From the NCBI RefSeq assembly GCF_003032475.1, contig NZ_CP028369.1, positions 7,874,001 to 7,938,000 of the forward strand: 64,000 nucleotides of DNA, in the 5' to 3' direction. Positions 24,566 through 33,318 of the stretch are shown piece by piece. A model generated the notes under the pieces. That model had not been told where the DNA came from. It was given only the letters and a program-made list of their open reading frames with translations, and made no database searches. Source of the stretch: Streptomyces sp. P3. GTDB taxonomy: Bacteria; Actinomycetota; Actinomycetes; Streptomycetales; Streptomycetaceae. How positions within the stretch are numbered: position 1 is the first letter of the stretch; every line of letters starts with the position of its first letter. Both the position numbers and the translations under genes were made by a program.

Positions 24566-25947
24566 CCACGGAGTTCGACCTCGGCGCGCTGCTGGCCGAG
24601 CGCGGGGCCGAGCGCTACGAGCTGCACGGCAGGTATCTCAACCACCAACTGCCGCGCATGCTGCACACCATCGGCTTCGACAAGGTCTACGAGCGGGGCG
24701 AGGGCGCCTACTTCTGGGACGCCGAGGGCCACGACTACCTGGACATGCTCGCCGGGTTCGGGGTCATGGGTCTCGGCCGTCACCACCCCGTCGTCCGCAA
24801 GGCGCTGCACGACGTCCTCGACGCGGGGCTCGCCGACCTCACCCGTTTCGACTGCCAGCCGCTGCCGGGGCTGCTGGCCGAGAAGCTGCTCGCGCACAGC
24901 CCCCACCTGGACCGGGCGTTCTTCGGCAACAGCGGCACCGAAGCCGTGGAGACGGCGCTGAAGTTCGCCCGGTACGCCACCGGCCGGCCCAGGATCCTGT
25001 ACTGCGACCACGCCTTCCACGGGCTCACCACGGGCTCGCTGTCGGTGAACGGCGAGCCGGGGTTCCGGGACGGCTTCGCCCCGCTGCTGCCCGACACGGC
25101 GGTCCCCCTCGGCGATCTCGACGCGCTGGCCCGCGAGGTGAAGAAGGGCGACGTCGCCGCCCTGGTCGTCGAGCCGGTCCAGGGCAAGGGCGTCCACGAG
25201 GCGCCGCCGGGCTATCTGCGCGCCGCGCAGGAGCTGCTGCACCGCCACAAGGCGCTGCTCATCGCGGACGAGGTGCAGACGGGCCTCGGGCGCACCGGCG
25301 ACTTCTACGCCTACCAGCACGAGGAGGGGGTCGAACCGGACCTCGTGTGCGTGGCCAAGGCGCTGTCCGGCGGCTATGTGCCGGTCGGGGCCACCCTCGG
25401 CAAGGACTGGATCTTCAAGAAGGTCTACTCCTCGATGGACCGGGTGCTGGTGCACTCGGCGAGCTTCGGCTCCAACGCGCAGGCCATGGCTGCCGGGCTC
25501 GCCGTGCTGTCCGTCATGGAGAACGAGCAGATCGTGGCGAACGCCCGGGCCACCGGCGACCTGCTCAGAACAAGGCTGGCGGCCCTCGTCGACACGTACG
25601 AACTGCTGGCCGACGTCCGCGGCCGGGGTCTGATGATCGGCATCGAGTTCGGAAAGCCCAGATCGCTGAAGCTGCGCGGCCGCTGGACGATGCTCCAGGC
25701 GGCCCGCAAGGGGCTCTTCGCGCAGATGGTGGTCGTGCCGCTGCTGCAGCGCCACCGGATCCTCACCCAGGTCTCCGGCGACCATCTGGAAGTGATCAAG
25801 CTGATCCCGCCGTTGATCGTCGGGGAGCGGGAGGTGGACCGGTTCGTCGACGCCTTCACCGCGGTGATGGACGACGCGCACAGCGGCGGCGGACTGATGT
25901 GGGACTTCAGCAAGACCCTGGTCAAACAGGCGGTCGCCAACCGCTGA
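24562..25947 (+). CDS. hpnO: class III aminotransferase, HpnO-like (aminobacteriohopanetriol)
   Basis: A 461-aa PLP-dependent class III aminotransferase. The Schiff-base lysine is K266 ([11 protein letters not shown]), preceded by the [11 protein letters not shown] segment, and [15 protein letters not shown] binds the phosphate. At the end of a hopanoid operon it matches HpnO, which converts ribosylhopane to aminobacteriohopanetriol; this is the known family role and the context fits, but acetylornithine-type enzymes share the motifs. The start ATG overlaps dxs. An unusual segment rich in Arg/Lys ([20 protein letters not shown], near residue 370) may bind the membrane surface. It is the last gene of the operon. 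Confidence 0.85.
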   Translation: MTTEFDLGALLAERGAERYELHGRYLNHQLPRMLHTIGFDKVYERGEGAYFWDAEGHDYLDMLAGFGVMGLGRHHPVVRKALHDVLDAGLADLTRFDCQPLPGLLAEKLLAHSPHLDRAFFGNSGTEAVETALKFARYATGRPRILYCDHAFHGLTTGSLSVNGEPGFRDGFAPLLPDTAVPLGDLDALAREVKKGDVAALVVEPVQGKGVHEAPPGYLRAAQELLHRHKALLIADEVQTGLGRTGDFYAYQHEEGVEPDLVCVAKALSGGYVPVGATLGKDWIFKKVYSSMDRVLVHSASFGSNAQAMAAGLAVLSVMENEQIVANARATGDLLRTRLAALVDTYELLADVRGRGLMIGIEFGKPRSLKLRGRWTMLQAARKGLFAQMVVVPLLQRHRILTQVSGDHLEVIKLIPPLIVGEREVDRFVDAFTAVMDDAHSGGGLMWDFSKTLVKQAVANR

Positions 25948-26027
25948 CGCCGACCGCTGACGCCACCGGCGGCGCAGCCCCGAGCCTGCCGCCGCGCCGG
26001 TCGCGGGCGGCCAGGTCGGCCGGTGCT

Positions 26028-26042
26028 TTGCCTCTGAGGCAA
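26028..26042. promoter_or_regulatory. operator 1 for the cupin regulator: TTGCC-N5-GGCAA
   Basis: TTGCCTCTGAGGCAA, an inverted repeat with 5-bp identical arms (7 bp if the inner bases are counted). It has the same arm sequence and spacing as the second site; their centres are 20 bp apart, about two helical turns. Probably bound by the adjacent regulator. Confidence 0.6.
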
Positions 26043-26046
26043 GGGA

Positions 26047-26063
26047 TTTGCCAAAGAGGCAAA
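26047..26063. promoter_or_regulatory. operator 2 for the cupin regulator: TTTGCC-N5-GGCAAA
   Basis: A perfect 6-bp-arm inverted repeat 19 bp before the ATG of the regulator gene, on the same helix face as operator 1. Its position next to the start implies autoregulation. Confidence 0.6.
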
Positions 26064-26082
26064 AGGGGCGTCCAATGGAGGC

Positions 26083-26715
26083 ATGAGCTCAACCGAGTCC
26101 GGGCACCCGGCGGAACAGAGCGAGGCGCTCTCCGCCGTCGCCCCGCAACTGCATGACCTGCGCCGCCGGGCCGCCCTCACCCTCGAGGCCGCCGCCCGGG
26201 CGGCCGGGCTCTCGCCCGCGCATCTCTCCCGGCTGGAGACCGGGCGGCGCCAGCCCTCGCTGCCGATGCTGCTCGCTCTCGCCCGGGTCTACGGTACGAC
26301 GGTCTCTGAGCTGCTCGGCGAGACGGCCGCCGACCGGGACGCCGTCGTGCGCGCCGCCGCCATCGAGCCGACCCGCGCCGGCGGCTGGACGTACTGGCAG
26401 ACCGGCGCCTCCGGGCGGGCGATGCAGGCCCTGCGGGTCCACGTGCCGCACGGGGCGCAGGGGGACATCGTGCGGGTGCACCCGGGCGAGGAATGGCTGC
26501 ACGTGCTGCGCGGGCGGCTGCGGCTGCGGCTGGCGGACGCCGCGGAGCTGCTCGGGCCCGGTGACAGCGCGCACTTCGACTCGCTCACCCCGCACCGCAT
26601 CGCCGCCCAGGACGCCGACGGGGTCGAGCTCCTGTTCGTACACACGCTGCTGCACAGCCCCACGGCCACGATGTGCCTGGGCCCGAACCCGCCGGAGACC
26701 GGAGTGACGTCATGA
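26083..26715 (+). CDS. XRE-family regulator with C-terminal cupin
   Basis: A 210-aa transcription factor. Residues about 22-78 are a helix-turn-helix XRE domain (LRRRAALTLEAAARAAGLSPAHLSRLETGRRQPSLPML), residues about 120-195 a cupin barrel (VHPGEEWLHVLRGRLRLRL ... PGDSAHFDSLTPHRI) that may bind a small effector. This architecture is known for regulators of amino-acid, polyamine and sugar metabolism. Two operators directly upstream suggest self-control. GGAGG lies 5 bp before the ATG. It directly overlaps the next small gene (ATGA) and follows the hopanoid operon by 135 bp; whether it regulates that operon is unknown. Confidence 0.9.
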   Translation: MSSTESGHPAEQSEALSAVAPQLHDLRRRAALTLEAAARAAGLSPAHLSRLETGRRQPSLPMLLALARVYGTTVSELLGETAADRDAVVRAAAIEPTRAGGWTYWQTGASGRAMQALRVHVPHGAQGDIVRVHPGEEWLHVLRGRLRLRLADAAELLGPGDSAHFDSLTPHRIAAQDADGVELLFVHTLLHSPTATMCLGPNPPETGVTS

Positions 26716-26834
26716 GCGACATCGAGGAGAAGTTCCCCCGCACCCTCTGGATCCGGCTGATCATCTACATCGCCGTGGGACATCTCCTCGCGGGGTTCCT
26801 CTGGCTGCTGTTCGAGGTGGGCGCCAAGCAGTAG
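26712..26834 (+). CDS. 40-aa single-helix membrane peptide (DUF6126-like)
   Basis: A 40-codon gene whose ATG overlaps the stop of the cupin regulator. The product has an acidic start (MSDIEEKFPR), then one hydrophobic helix from about residue 12 to 35 (LWIRLIIYIAVGHLLAGFLWLLF) and a short tail. It resembles, from memory, DUF6126, a Streptomyces family of tiny membrane proteins that follow such regulators. The tight coupling suggests a joint function, for example tethering the regulator or its target at the membrane; that is inference. It ends 8 bp before the convergent phosphatase gene. Confidence 0.7.
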   Translation: MSDIEEKFPRTLWIRLIIYIAVGHLLAGFLWLLFEVGAKQ

Positions 26835-26842
26835 AGGGGCCG

Positions 26843-27640
26843 TCAGTCCAGGAGCCGCTCGCGCAGTCGGGCGCGGGTCTCGGGGGAGACGCCGAGGCCC
26901 TGCTCCAGATAGGCGTCGACGCCGCCCCAGGTCTGCTGCACGGTCTCGAAGGCCGCCTCGAGGTACTCCGCGCGGGCGTCGAAGAGGGGGTCGAGCAGTT
27001 CCATGACCTCGGGGGAGTAGGCCGCGGCCGAGGTGGCGCTGCGGCGCACCTTGTAGCGGCGGTGCTTGGCGTTGGACTGCAGGTAGTCGTCGAGGATCGC
27101 CTCGCGCTCCACGCCCACGGCGAGCAGTGTCACCGCGACGGACAGGCCCGCGCGGTCCTTGCCCGCCGCGCAGTGCATCAGCGCCGGCACGCTGTCCTCG
27201 GCGAGCGCGTGCAGCACCTGTGAGTGCTCTGCCGTGCGCTCCGTGACGATCCTGCGGTAGGAGGAGATCATCCGGCCGGCCGCCCTGCCGTCTCCGAGGA
27301 TCCCGCGCAGCTGGTCGATCTCGCCGTCCCGCACCATCTTCCAGAACTCGGCGCCGTCCGCCGGGTCCGACAGGGGCAGGTTCACGTTGCGCACGCCCGG
27401 CAGCTCGACGTCCGGGCCCTCCAGCCTCTGGTCCGCGGCGTTGCGGAAGTCGAAGACGGTGTGCAGGCCCAGGCCGGCGAGGAACGCGGCGTCCTCGTCG
27501 GTCGCGTGCGCGAGATGGCCGCTGCGGAACAGCACACCGTGGCGCACGCGCCGGCCGTCGACGGTCGGCAGACCCCCCACGTCCCGGAAGTTGCGCACGC
27601 CGGCCAGCTCGGGCTCGGTCGACGGGATCTGCTGCGTCAC
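26843..27640 (-). CDS. tyrosine-protein phosphatase (Y_phosphatase3 family)
   Basis: A 265-aa phosphatase with the P-loop MHCAAGKDRAG, catalytic cysteine C157, and the N-terminal NFRDVGG segment of this family. These enzymes act on phosphotyrosine, phosphoserine or phosphoinositides; the Lys and Asp of the KDR loop are those of the atypical lipid/dual-specificity branch. It is cytoplasmic with no signal peptide. GTG at 27640 has a GGGAGGGAG site upstream. It converges with the 40-aa membrane gene and diverges from the alpha-galactosidase gene. Its true substrate cannot be inferred from the neighbours. Confidence 0.92.
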   Translation of the reverse strand: MTQQIPSTEPELAGVRNFRDVGGLPTVDGRRVRHGVLFRSGHLAHATDEDAAFLAGLGLHTVFDFRNAADQRLEGPDVELPGVRNVNLPLSDPADGAEFWKMVRDGEIDQLRGILGDGRAAGRMISSYRRIVTERTAEHSQVLHALAEDSVPALMHCAAGKDRAGLSVAVTLLAVGVEREAILDDYLQSNAKHRRYKVRRSATSAAAYSPEVMELLDPLFDARAEYLEAAFETVQQTWGGVDAYLEQGLGVSPETRARLRERLLD

Positions 27641-27822
27641 GGGGGCTCCCTCCCAGTCGGTCCGCGTCGGCGCGGCTCGTGGTGGCCGACAGGACCTCCT
27701 CGACCATACGACACCGGTCGTCGGGGCAACGGGGCGACCGCAGGCCGCCCAGGTCGGACGTCCGCCCAGGTGGGGCGTCGTCCGCCGGAAGTTGCCCGAC
27801 GGGCGGACCGCGTTCGATGATG

Positions 27823-27852
27823 TTGACGCTTGATCGCACCTGTTCGTATCAG
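27823..27852 (+). promoter_or_regulatory. candidate promoter of the GH36 gene
   Basis: TTGACG at 27823-27828 and TATCAG at 27847-27852 with an 18-bp spacer. Start of transcription would fall only about 6 bp before the ATG at 27865, giving a nearly leaderless mRNA. Confidence 0.4.
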
Positions 27853-27864
27853 TGGGGGTTTTTG

Positions 27865-29940
27865 ATGCCCGAGATCGCCGACGCCGGCCGCACCTGGGTC
27901 CTTTCCGGGCCCACCAGCAGTTATGCCCTCCACCTCACCGAGGCGGACGAACTGGTCCATCTGCACTGGGGCCCGGCCATCGCCCTCGCCGACGCCGAGG
28001 CCCTGGCCGCGCTTCCGTGGTCGGAGCGCGGGGCGTCCTTCGAGTCCCCGCTCGACGGCCGTGAGGAGTACCCGGTCGAGGGTGGCCCCCGGTTCGTCCG
28101 GCCCGCCCTGTCGGTGCGTACCGACGAGCGTCGCGGCACCGAGTGGACCTTCGAGGCGCACGAGCGGGACGGCGACGAACTGCGGCTGCGCTTCCGGGAC
28201 AACGGACTCGCCGTCACCCTGCACTACCGGATGCGCGGCGACGTCGTCGAGCGGTGGACGACCCTGCGCAACGAGGGCGAGCAGCCGCTGGAGCTGCTCC
28301 GCGCGGACTCGGCCACCTGGACCCTGCCCGAGCGGGACGACTGGCGGCTGTCGCAGCTGCACGGCCGTTGGGCCGCCGAGTCGCGGCTCGCGCGCACCCC
28401 GCTCGGCCACGGCGAGACGGTCATCGGCAGCCGTCGCGGCCACACCGGCCACCAGCACCTGCCCTGGGTCGCCCTCGACACCGACGCCATCGAGGAGCGC
28501 GGCGAGGTCTACGGCTGTGCCCTCGGCTGGTCGGGATCCTGGCGGATCGCCGTCGCCCGGCTCCCCGACGCGCGCGTGCAGATCACCGGCGGCGCCGGGT
28601 ACGACGACTCGGGCCTGCTGCGTCTCGCGGCGGGCGACTCCTTCACCACGCCGGTCTTCGCCGGCCTGTGGAGCGACGCCGGCTTCGGCGGGGCGAGCCG
28701 CGCCTGGCACGCCTACCAGCGGGCCCATGTCGTCCCGGACGCCGAGCAGGACCGGCCGGTGCTGTTCAACTCCTGGGAGGCCACCTACTTCGACATCTCC
28801 GAGGAGCAGCAGGCGACCCTCGCCCGGCGCGCCGCGGCGATCGGCGTCGAGCTCTTCGTGGTGGACGACGGCTGGTTCGGGGCCCGCACCGGCGACCACG
28901 CCGGGCTCGGCGACTGGCAGCCCAACCCGGACCGCTTCCCGAACGGGCTGAAGCCCCTCGCCGACTACGTGCGCGCCCTCGGCATGCAGTTCGGCATCTG
29001 GGTGGAGCCCGAGATGGTCAACCCGGACAGCGACCTCTACCGGGCGCACCCGGACTGGGTACAGTTCCAAACAGGACGAAAGCGGACGGAGTTCCGTAAT
29101 CAGCTCATGTTGAACCTCGCGCGTGAAGACGTCCGGGAATACCTCTGGGAACAGCTGGACGGGCTCTTGTCCAGCGCGCCGATCGACTACGTCAAGTGGG
29201 ACTTCAACCGCTGCTTCACCGACGCCGGCTGGCCGGACGACCCCTACCCGCAACGCCTGTGGGTGGACCACGTACGGGCCCTGTACGGCCTCCTGGACCG
29301 GCTGCGGGCGGCCCACCCGGGCGTCGCCTTCGAGTCCTGCTCGGGCGGCGGCGGACGAGTCGACCTGGGGATCATGAGCCGCACCGACCAGGTGTGGACC
29401 TCCGACAACACCGACCCGCTGGACCGGCTCGACATCCAGCACGGCTTCAGCCAGATCCACCCCGCCCGGGTCATGGCCGCGTGGGTCACCGACAGCCCCA
29501 ACACGCAGCTCAACGGGCGGGTCAGCTCGCTGCGCTTCCGGTTCGTCAGCGCGATGGCCGGGGTGCTCGGCGTCGGCGGGGACCTCGCCGAGTGGAGTGA
29601 GGAGGAGCTCGCCGAGGCCCGCCGGTGGGTGGACCTCTACAAGGACATCCGGACGATCGTGCAGCAGGGCGACCTGTATCGGCTGCGTCCCCCGGCGGGC
29701 GGCCTGAGCGCCGTCCAGTACGTGCTCGGCGACGAGACGGTCGTCCTCGCCTGGCTCCAGGCGCAGCGGTTCGGCGAGCCCGTTCCGGCGCTGCGGCTGC
29801 GCGGACTCGACCCGACGGCGTCGTACGAATGCCGTGAAACTGGTGAAATCCACCGAGGTGCGGTGCTTCTGCATCACGGAATGGGCACGGGGCTGCGAGG
29901 CGACCTTGATGCGACGGTTATCCGACTGCGTCGCATCTGA
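27865..29940 (+). CDS. GH36 alpha-galactosidase
   Basis: A 691-aa glycoside hydrolase with the usual GH36 layout: N-terminal beta-sandwich, central TIM barrel, C-terminal sheet. The catalytic nucleophile is D446 in KWDFNR and the acid/base D514 in TSDNTDPLD; the sugar-binding CSGGGGRVDLG and WFGARTGDHAGLGDWQ segments are intact. It hydrolyses terminal alpha-galactosides such as melibiose and raffinose-type sugars. No signal peptide is visible, so it acts in the cytoplasm. I chose ATG 27865, close to GGGGG; an earlier in-frame ATG at 27817 and a longer open frame exist but precede a candidate promoter. No transporter or regulator is adjacent. Confidence 0.92.
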   Translation: MPEIADAGRTWVLSGPTSSYALHLTEADELVHLHWGPAIALADAEALAALPWSERGASFESPLDGREEYPVEGGPRFVRPALSVRTDERRGTEWTFEAHERDGDELRLRFRDNGLAVTLHYRMRGDVVERWTTLRNEGEQPLELLRADSATWTLPERDDWRLSQLHGRWAAESRLARTPLGHGETVIGSRRGHTGHQHLPWVALDTDAIEERGEVYGCALGWSGSWRIAVARLPDARVQITGGAGYDDSGLLRLAAGDSFTTPVFAGLWSDAGFGGASRAWHAYQRAHVVPDAEQDRPVLFNSWEATYFDISEEQQATLARRAAAIGVELFVVDDGWFGARTGDHAGLGDWQPNPDRFPNGLKPLADYVRALGMQFGIWVEPEMVNPDSDLYRAHPDWVQFQTGRKRTEFRNQLMLNLAREDVREYLWEQLDGLLSSAPIDYVKWDFNRCFTDAGWPDDPYPQRLWVDHVRALYGLLDRLRAAHPGVAFESCSGGGGRVDLGIMSRTDQVWTSDNTDPLDRLDIQHGFSQIHPARVMAAWVTDSPNTQLNGRVSSLRFRFVSAMAGVLGVGGDLAEWSEEELAEARRWVDLYKDIRTIVQQGDLYRLRPPAGGLSAVQYVLGDETVVLAWLQAQRFGEPVPALRLRGLDPTASYECRETGEIHRGAVLLHHGMGTGLRGDLDATVIRLRRI

Positions 29941-30406
29941 GGTTTCTGTCCGAATTGGATTCTTCGTTCCAACTCGCTCTGGAACAGGAAAAGCTGGAGA
30001 AGCGTCACGTGAGCAGCGTCATATCCGTGACCGTACGTCGCCCGTCATGTTCACGTAATTCATGCGGATTTCCAGGGTGCTTGCGCCGAAAAGGCTGTTC
30101 TGATTCACGGAGCGTGACCGGGAATTCAGGCGGCGGATCAAGATAAAAGCCATCACCGTGCAACCTCTGCTTGTCCCTGTGCGTCCCGGTCGCTTACGTT
30201 CCACACCAATCCGGACGGACGCCCAATCCTGCCGCCGCCCGGAATCCGCACACTCACCCGTACACGGCAGGAGCGGGGGACCCACAGGCATCACCGCCTG
30301 TTCCGGTCCCGGAACAGGCTCGGGGTAAAGCCGCGTCCCGACGCGGCCGGACATCTCCAGTCCGCACCCGACAGCTCACCTCGCAGGCGCCGGAGAGGAA
30401 TTCGTC
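29941..30406 (+). other. 466-bp leader region upstream of the LysM-M23 gene
   Basis: Positions 29941-30170 are relatively A+T-rich for this genome and contain no gene I can support. The rest holds a promoter candidate (TTGTCC 30171-30176, 18 bp, TACGTT 30195-30200) and a c-di-AMP riboswitch. Confidence 0.6.
30205..30394 (+). promoter_or_regulatory. c-di-AMP riboswitch (ydaO/yuaA class)
   Basis: The region carries the conserved blocks of the ydaO class in order: ATCCGGACGGACGCC with CAATCCTGCC at 30209-30233, GGCAGGAGCGGGGGACCCA at 30267-30285, CGGGGTAAAGCCGCG at 30321-30335, and CCCGACAGCTCACCTCGCAGGC at 30367-30388, whose last bases precede the ribosome-binding site. A candidate promoter at 30171-30200 would start transcription at about 30207, exactly at its 5' end. 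In Streptomyces this class controls cell-wall hydrolase genes such as rpfA; ligand binding usually turns expression off. Boundaries are approximate. Confidence 0.85.
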
Positions 30407-31372
30407 ATGCCCGCGAAGGGTAAGCACCGCCGTCCCAAGGCCCAGCGCCTCACCCGTTCCATAGCCGCCGCCGGAACCGGTGGTGCCGCGCTCGCCCTTC
30501 CGTTCATGGCCGCCTCCGGCGCCCACGCGGCAACTCCGGAGTCCGCGCCCCAGGGCGTCTCCCGGGCCGTCGCGCAGACGGTTTCCCAAAAGGCCGCGCC
30601 GACCGCTCCGGTGACCCGGAAGTCCGCCGCCACGACCTACACCGTGCGCTCCGGCGACTACCTCTCGAAGATCGCGGCCGAGCAGCACGTCGGCGGCGGC
30701 TGGAAGAAGCTGTACCAGGACAACCGTGAGGCCGTCGGCGCCGACCCCTCGCTGATCCACCCCGGCCTCAAGCTGTCCATCGGCGCGAAGGCCGCGTCCG
30801 GCGCCCCCAAGTCGTCCGGTTCGTCGTCTTCTTCGTCCTCGGCGCACTCCTTCGCGAAGTCCTCGAGGTCCGCGACGACCTCGAAGTCCCCGGAGGCGTC
30901 GAAGTCGTCGTCCTCCGGGTCCTCCGCGAAGGCGGCCGCCCAGGCCGCCGAGAGCAGCGCGAGCGGCTTCACCCTGCCCGTGTCCGGCGCGACCGTCGGC
31001 ACCCCGTACCACCAGTCGGGCAGCATGTGGTCCAGCGGCTACCACACCGGCGTCGACTTCGTCGTCCCGACCGGCACCTCGCTGAAGGCCGTCGCCGCGG
31101 GCACCGTCGTCTCCGCGGGATGGGGCGGCGCCTACGGCAACCAGGTCGTCATCAAGCTGAACGACGGCTACTACGCCCAGTACGCCCACCTGTCCCAGCT
31201 CTCCGTCTCGGCCGGCCAGACCGTCGGCGCGGGCCAGCAGGTCGGGCTCTCCGGCGCGACGGGCAACGTGACCGGACCGCACCTGCACTTCGAGATCCGC
31301 ACCACGCCGGACTACGGCTCGGACGTCGACCCGGTCGCCTACCTCCGCGCCCACGGCGTCTCCGTCGGCTGA
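30407..31372 (+). CDS. secreted LysM-M23 peptidoglycan endopeptidase
   Basis: A 321-aa exported cell-wall hydrolase. Residues 1-41 are a signal peptide ending at AHA; a LysM peptidoglycan-binding domain occupies about 76-126 (TYTVRSGDYLSKIA); a Ser/Ala/Lys-rich linker runs 130-185; the M23 metallopeptidase domain covers 188-315 with zinc ligands H213 and D217 (HTGVDF) and H294 in HLHFE. It cleaves peptide cross-links in the wall. Control by the upstream c-di-AMP riboswitch ties it to cell-wall remodelling during germination or growth, as known for related Streptomyces hydrolases. ATG 30407 has GGAGAGGA upstream. Confidence 0.93.
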   Translation: MPAKGKHRRPKAQRLTRSIAAAGTGGAALALPFMAASGAHAATPESAPQGVSRAVAQTVSQKAAPTAPVTRKSAATTYTVRSGDYLSKIAAEQHVGGGWKKLYQDNREAVGADPSLIHPGLKLSIGAKAASGAPKSSGSSSSSSSAHSFAKSSRSATTSKSPEASKSSSSGSSAKAAAQAAESSASGFTLPVSGATVGTPYHQSGSMWSSGYHTGVDFVVPTGTSLKAVAAGTVVSAGWGGAYGNQVVIKLNDGYYAQYAHLSQLSVSAGQTVGAGQQVGLSGATGNVTGPHLHFEIRTTPDYGSDVDPVAYLRAHGVSVG

Positions 31373-31698
31373 CACCGCCGACGCCCCCGCGCCCGACACG
31401 CAGCCCGAGGCCGGACCCCGATCGCACGATCCGGGGCCGGCCTTCGGCGTGTCCGGCGTGCGTGCGTCACGGACACCGCCGGCTCCGCTCATTCATGATC
31501 GTTCGATTGCGGTCCTGTGGCGTGTCCGGTCGCACCGTCGACAGGCGAGGCCGATACGGACACAGTGGTCCGGTCAGACGGCAAGCGCTTTCGGCGTCGG
31601 CCCGGGACCCGACGGACGCCGACCGGGCGTCTGCGCGGGGCCCGCCGCACACCGAAGCCGCCCCGCCGCCCCGGTCCCACCCGAAGGAGCCGCATCCC
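31373..31698 (+). other. 326-bp intergenic region between M23 gene and DUF6250 gene
   Basis: Holds the terminator at 31408-31443. No gene or clear promoter was recognised in the rest; AAGGAGC at 31684-31690 is the ribosome-binding site of the next gene. Confidence 0.5.
31408..31443 (+). terminator. hairpin terminator after the M23 gene
   Basis: Two 17-nt arms around a 2-3-nt loop, complementary except for two one-base bulges, 35 bp after the stop codon of the M23 gene. Confidence 0.65.
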
Positions 31699-32406
31699 GT
31701 GACGACGACGCGCAGAGCATTCGGCACACTCGCCGCCTCCGCCGCCCTGGCCGCCCTCGCACCCGCGACGACGGCGAGCGCCGCGCCCCGCCGCCGGCGG
31801 CTCCTCGCCCACGACGACTTCCGGCACGGGCTCGGCCGGTGGGCCGTCGAGCGGGAGCAGGGCGGCACGGTCGCCGCCTCCTGCGGGAGCCTCGAGATCG
31901 ACGTGCCCGCCGGCGCGACCGTCTGGTTCACGCGGCGGCTCGACGGGCCGTACGTCCTCGAGTACGTCGCCACGCCCGTGTCCGCCGGCGGCCCCAACGA
32001 CCGCGTGTCCGATCTCAACAACTTCTGGAACGCCGTCGACGTCCGTTCCCCGGACGATCTCTTCGCCACCCCGCGCGGCGGCGCCCTCGCCGAGTACGAC
32101 CACCTCACGACGTACTACGTGGGCTACGGCGCCAACGGCAACACCACGACCAGGCTGCGCCGTTACGTGGGCGAGCCGGGTGTGCGCCCGCTGCTGTACG
32201 ACTACACCGAGCCGCTGCTCGTCGCGAACCGGCCGCACCACGTGCGGATCGTCTCCGACGGCTCGGTCGTCCGCTGGTGGAACAACGGCCGGCTGGTGTT
32301 CGACCACACCGACCCGGAGCCCTACACGAGCGGCCACTTCGCCTTCCGCACCACCTGGAGCCACTTCCGCATCAACGACTTCCGCGTGTGGTCCCTTGTT
32401 CCCTGA
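31699..32406 (+). CDS. Tat-exported DUF6250-like protein
   Basis: A 235-aa secreted protein. The N-terminus MTTTRRAFGTLAASAALAAL with a twin-arginine and AAPRR cleavage region is a Tat signal peptide of about 32 residues. The mature part (about 200 aa) is a beta-sandwich-like domain with FRHGLGRWAVE, YVLEYVATP, NDLNNFW-type and HHVRIVSDGSVVRWWNNGRLVF segments, resembling DUF6250 domains that accompany plant-polysaccharide enzymes. It may bind or cut a polysaccharide such as rhamnogalacturonan; no catalytic residues can be named. GTG 31699 is placed 8 bp after AAGGAGC. It stands alone, without sugar-transport genes. Confidence 0.75.
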   Translation: MTTTRRAFGTLAASAALAALAPATTASAAPRRRRLLAHDDFRHGLGRWAVEREQGGTVAASCGSLEIDVPAGATVWFTRRLDGPYVLEYVATPVSAGGPNDRVSDLNNFWNAVDVRSPDDLFATPRGGALAEYDHLTTYYVGYGANGNTTTRLRRYVGEPGVRPLLYDYTEPLLVANRPHHVRIVSDGSVVRWWNNGRLVFDHTDPEPYTSGHFAFRTTWSHFRINDFRVWSLVP

Positions 32407-32499
32407 TTGGCAAATTCTTTAGGCGTGGCTTTTCTCACCGACCGTCAAGCCCTGCCTACGGTCGCGTAGGTCACATTCGAAGGTGAATGATGATCTGCC

Positions 32500-33318
32500 G
32501 TGGCAGACGATTCGAAGAGTGACAACAGATCAGTGATCGGGTCGTACGTGGCGGTGGGGGACAGCTTCACCGAAGGCGTCGGCGACCCCGGCCCCGACGG
32601 GGCGTTCGTCGGCTGGGCCGACCGGTTCGCGGTGCTTCTCGCGGACCGGCGGCCCGAAGGCGACTTCACCTACGCCAACCTCGCGGTCCGCGGAAAGCTG
32701 CTCGACCAGATCATGGAGGACCAGCTCCCCAGGGCGGTGGAACTCGCCCCGGACCTGGTCTCCTTCTGCGCGGGCGGCAACGACATCCTCCGTCCCGGCA
32801 CCGACCCGGACGAGGTCGCCGAGCGTTTCGAGCGCGCGATCTCGTCCCTGACCGCCGTCGCCGGCACGGTCATGGTGACCACCGGCTTCGACACTCGTGG
32901 CGTCCCCGTGCTGAAACACCTGCGCGGCAAGATCGCCACCTACAACGGGCACGTCCGCGCCGTCGCCGACCGGTACGGCTGTCCCGTGCTCGACCTGTGG
33001 TCCCTGAAGTCCGTGCAGGACCGCAGGGCCTGGGACGGCGACCGGCTCCACCTCTCCCCGGAGGGGCACACGCGGGTGGCCCTGCGCGCCGGGCAGGTCC
33101 TCGGCCTCGACGTGCCGGCCGATCCGGAGCAGCCCTGGCCGCTGCTGCCGCCGCGTGGCGCCCTCGACGTACGGCGCGACGACGTGCACTGGGCGCGCGA
33201 GTACCTGGTGCCCTGGATCGGGCGCCGGCTGCGCGGGGAGTCCTCCGGCGATCATGTGATCGCCAAGGGGACGCTCTCGCCGGACGACATCAGGATGCGC
33301 ATCGCGGCCGTCGCGTAG
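32500..33318 (+). CDS. SGNH/GDSL hydrolase
   Basis: A 272-aa cytosolic esterase/lipase-like protein. Block I GDSFTEG carries the nucleophile S22, block III GGND is near residue 92, and the Asp/His pair is in DRLHLSPEG near residue 178. The Gly and Asn needed for the oxyanion hole are present. It has no signal peptide, so it likely acts on an intracellular acyl or acetyl ester; the substrate is unknown. GTG 32500 is the start with GATGATC-like weak ribosome-binding sequence. A terminator follows 32 bp after the stop. Confidence 0.87.
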   Translation: MADDSKSDNRSVIGSYVAVGDSFTEGVGDPGPDGAFVGWADRFAVLLADRRPEGDFTYANLAVRGKLLDQIMEDQLPRAVELAPDLVSFCAGGNDILRPGTDPDEVAERFERAISSLTAVAGTVMVTTGFDTRGVPVLKHLRGKIATYNGHVRAVADRYGCPVLDLWSLKSVQDRRAWDGDRLHLSPEGHTRVALRAGQVLGLDVPADPEQPWPLLPPRGALDVRRDDVHWAREYLVPWIGRRLRGESSGDHVIAKGTLSPDDIRMRIAAVA

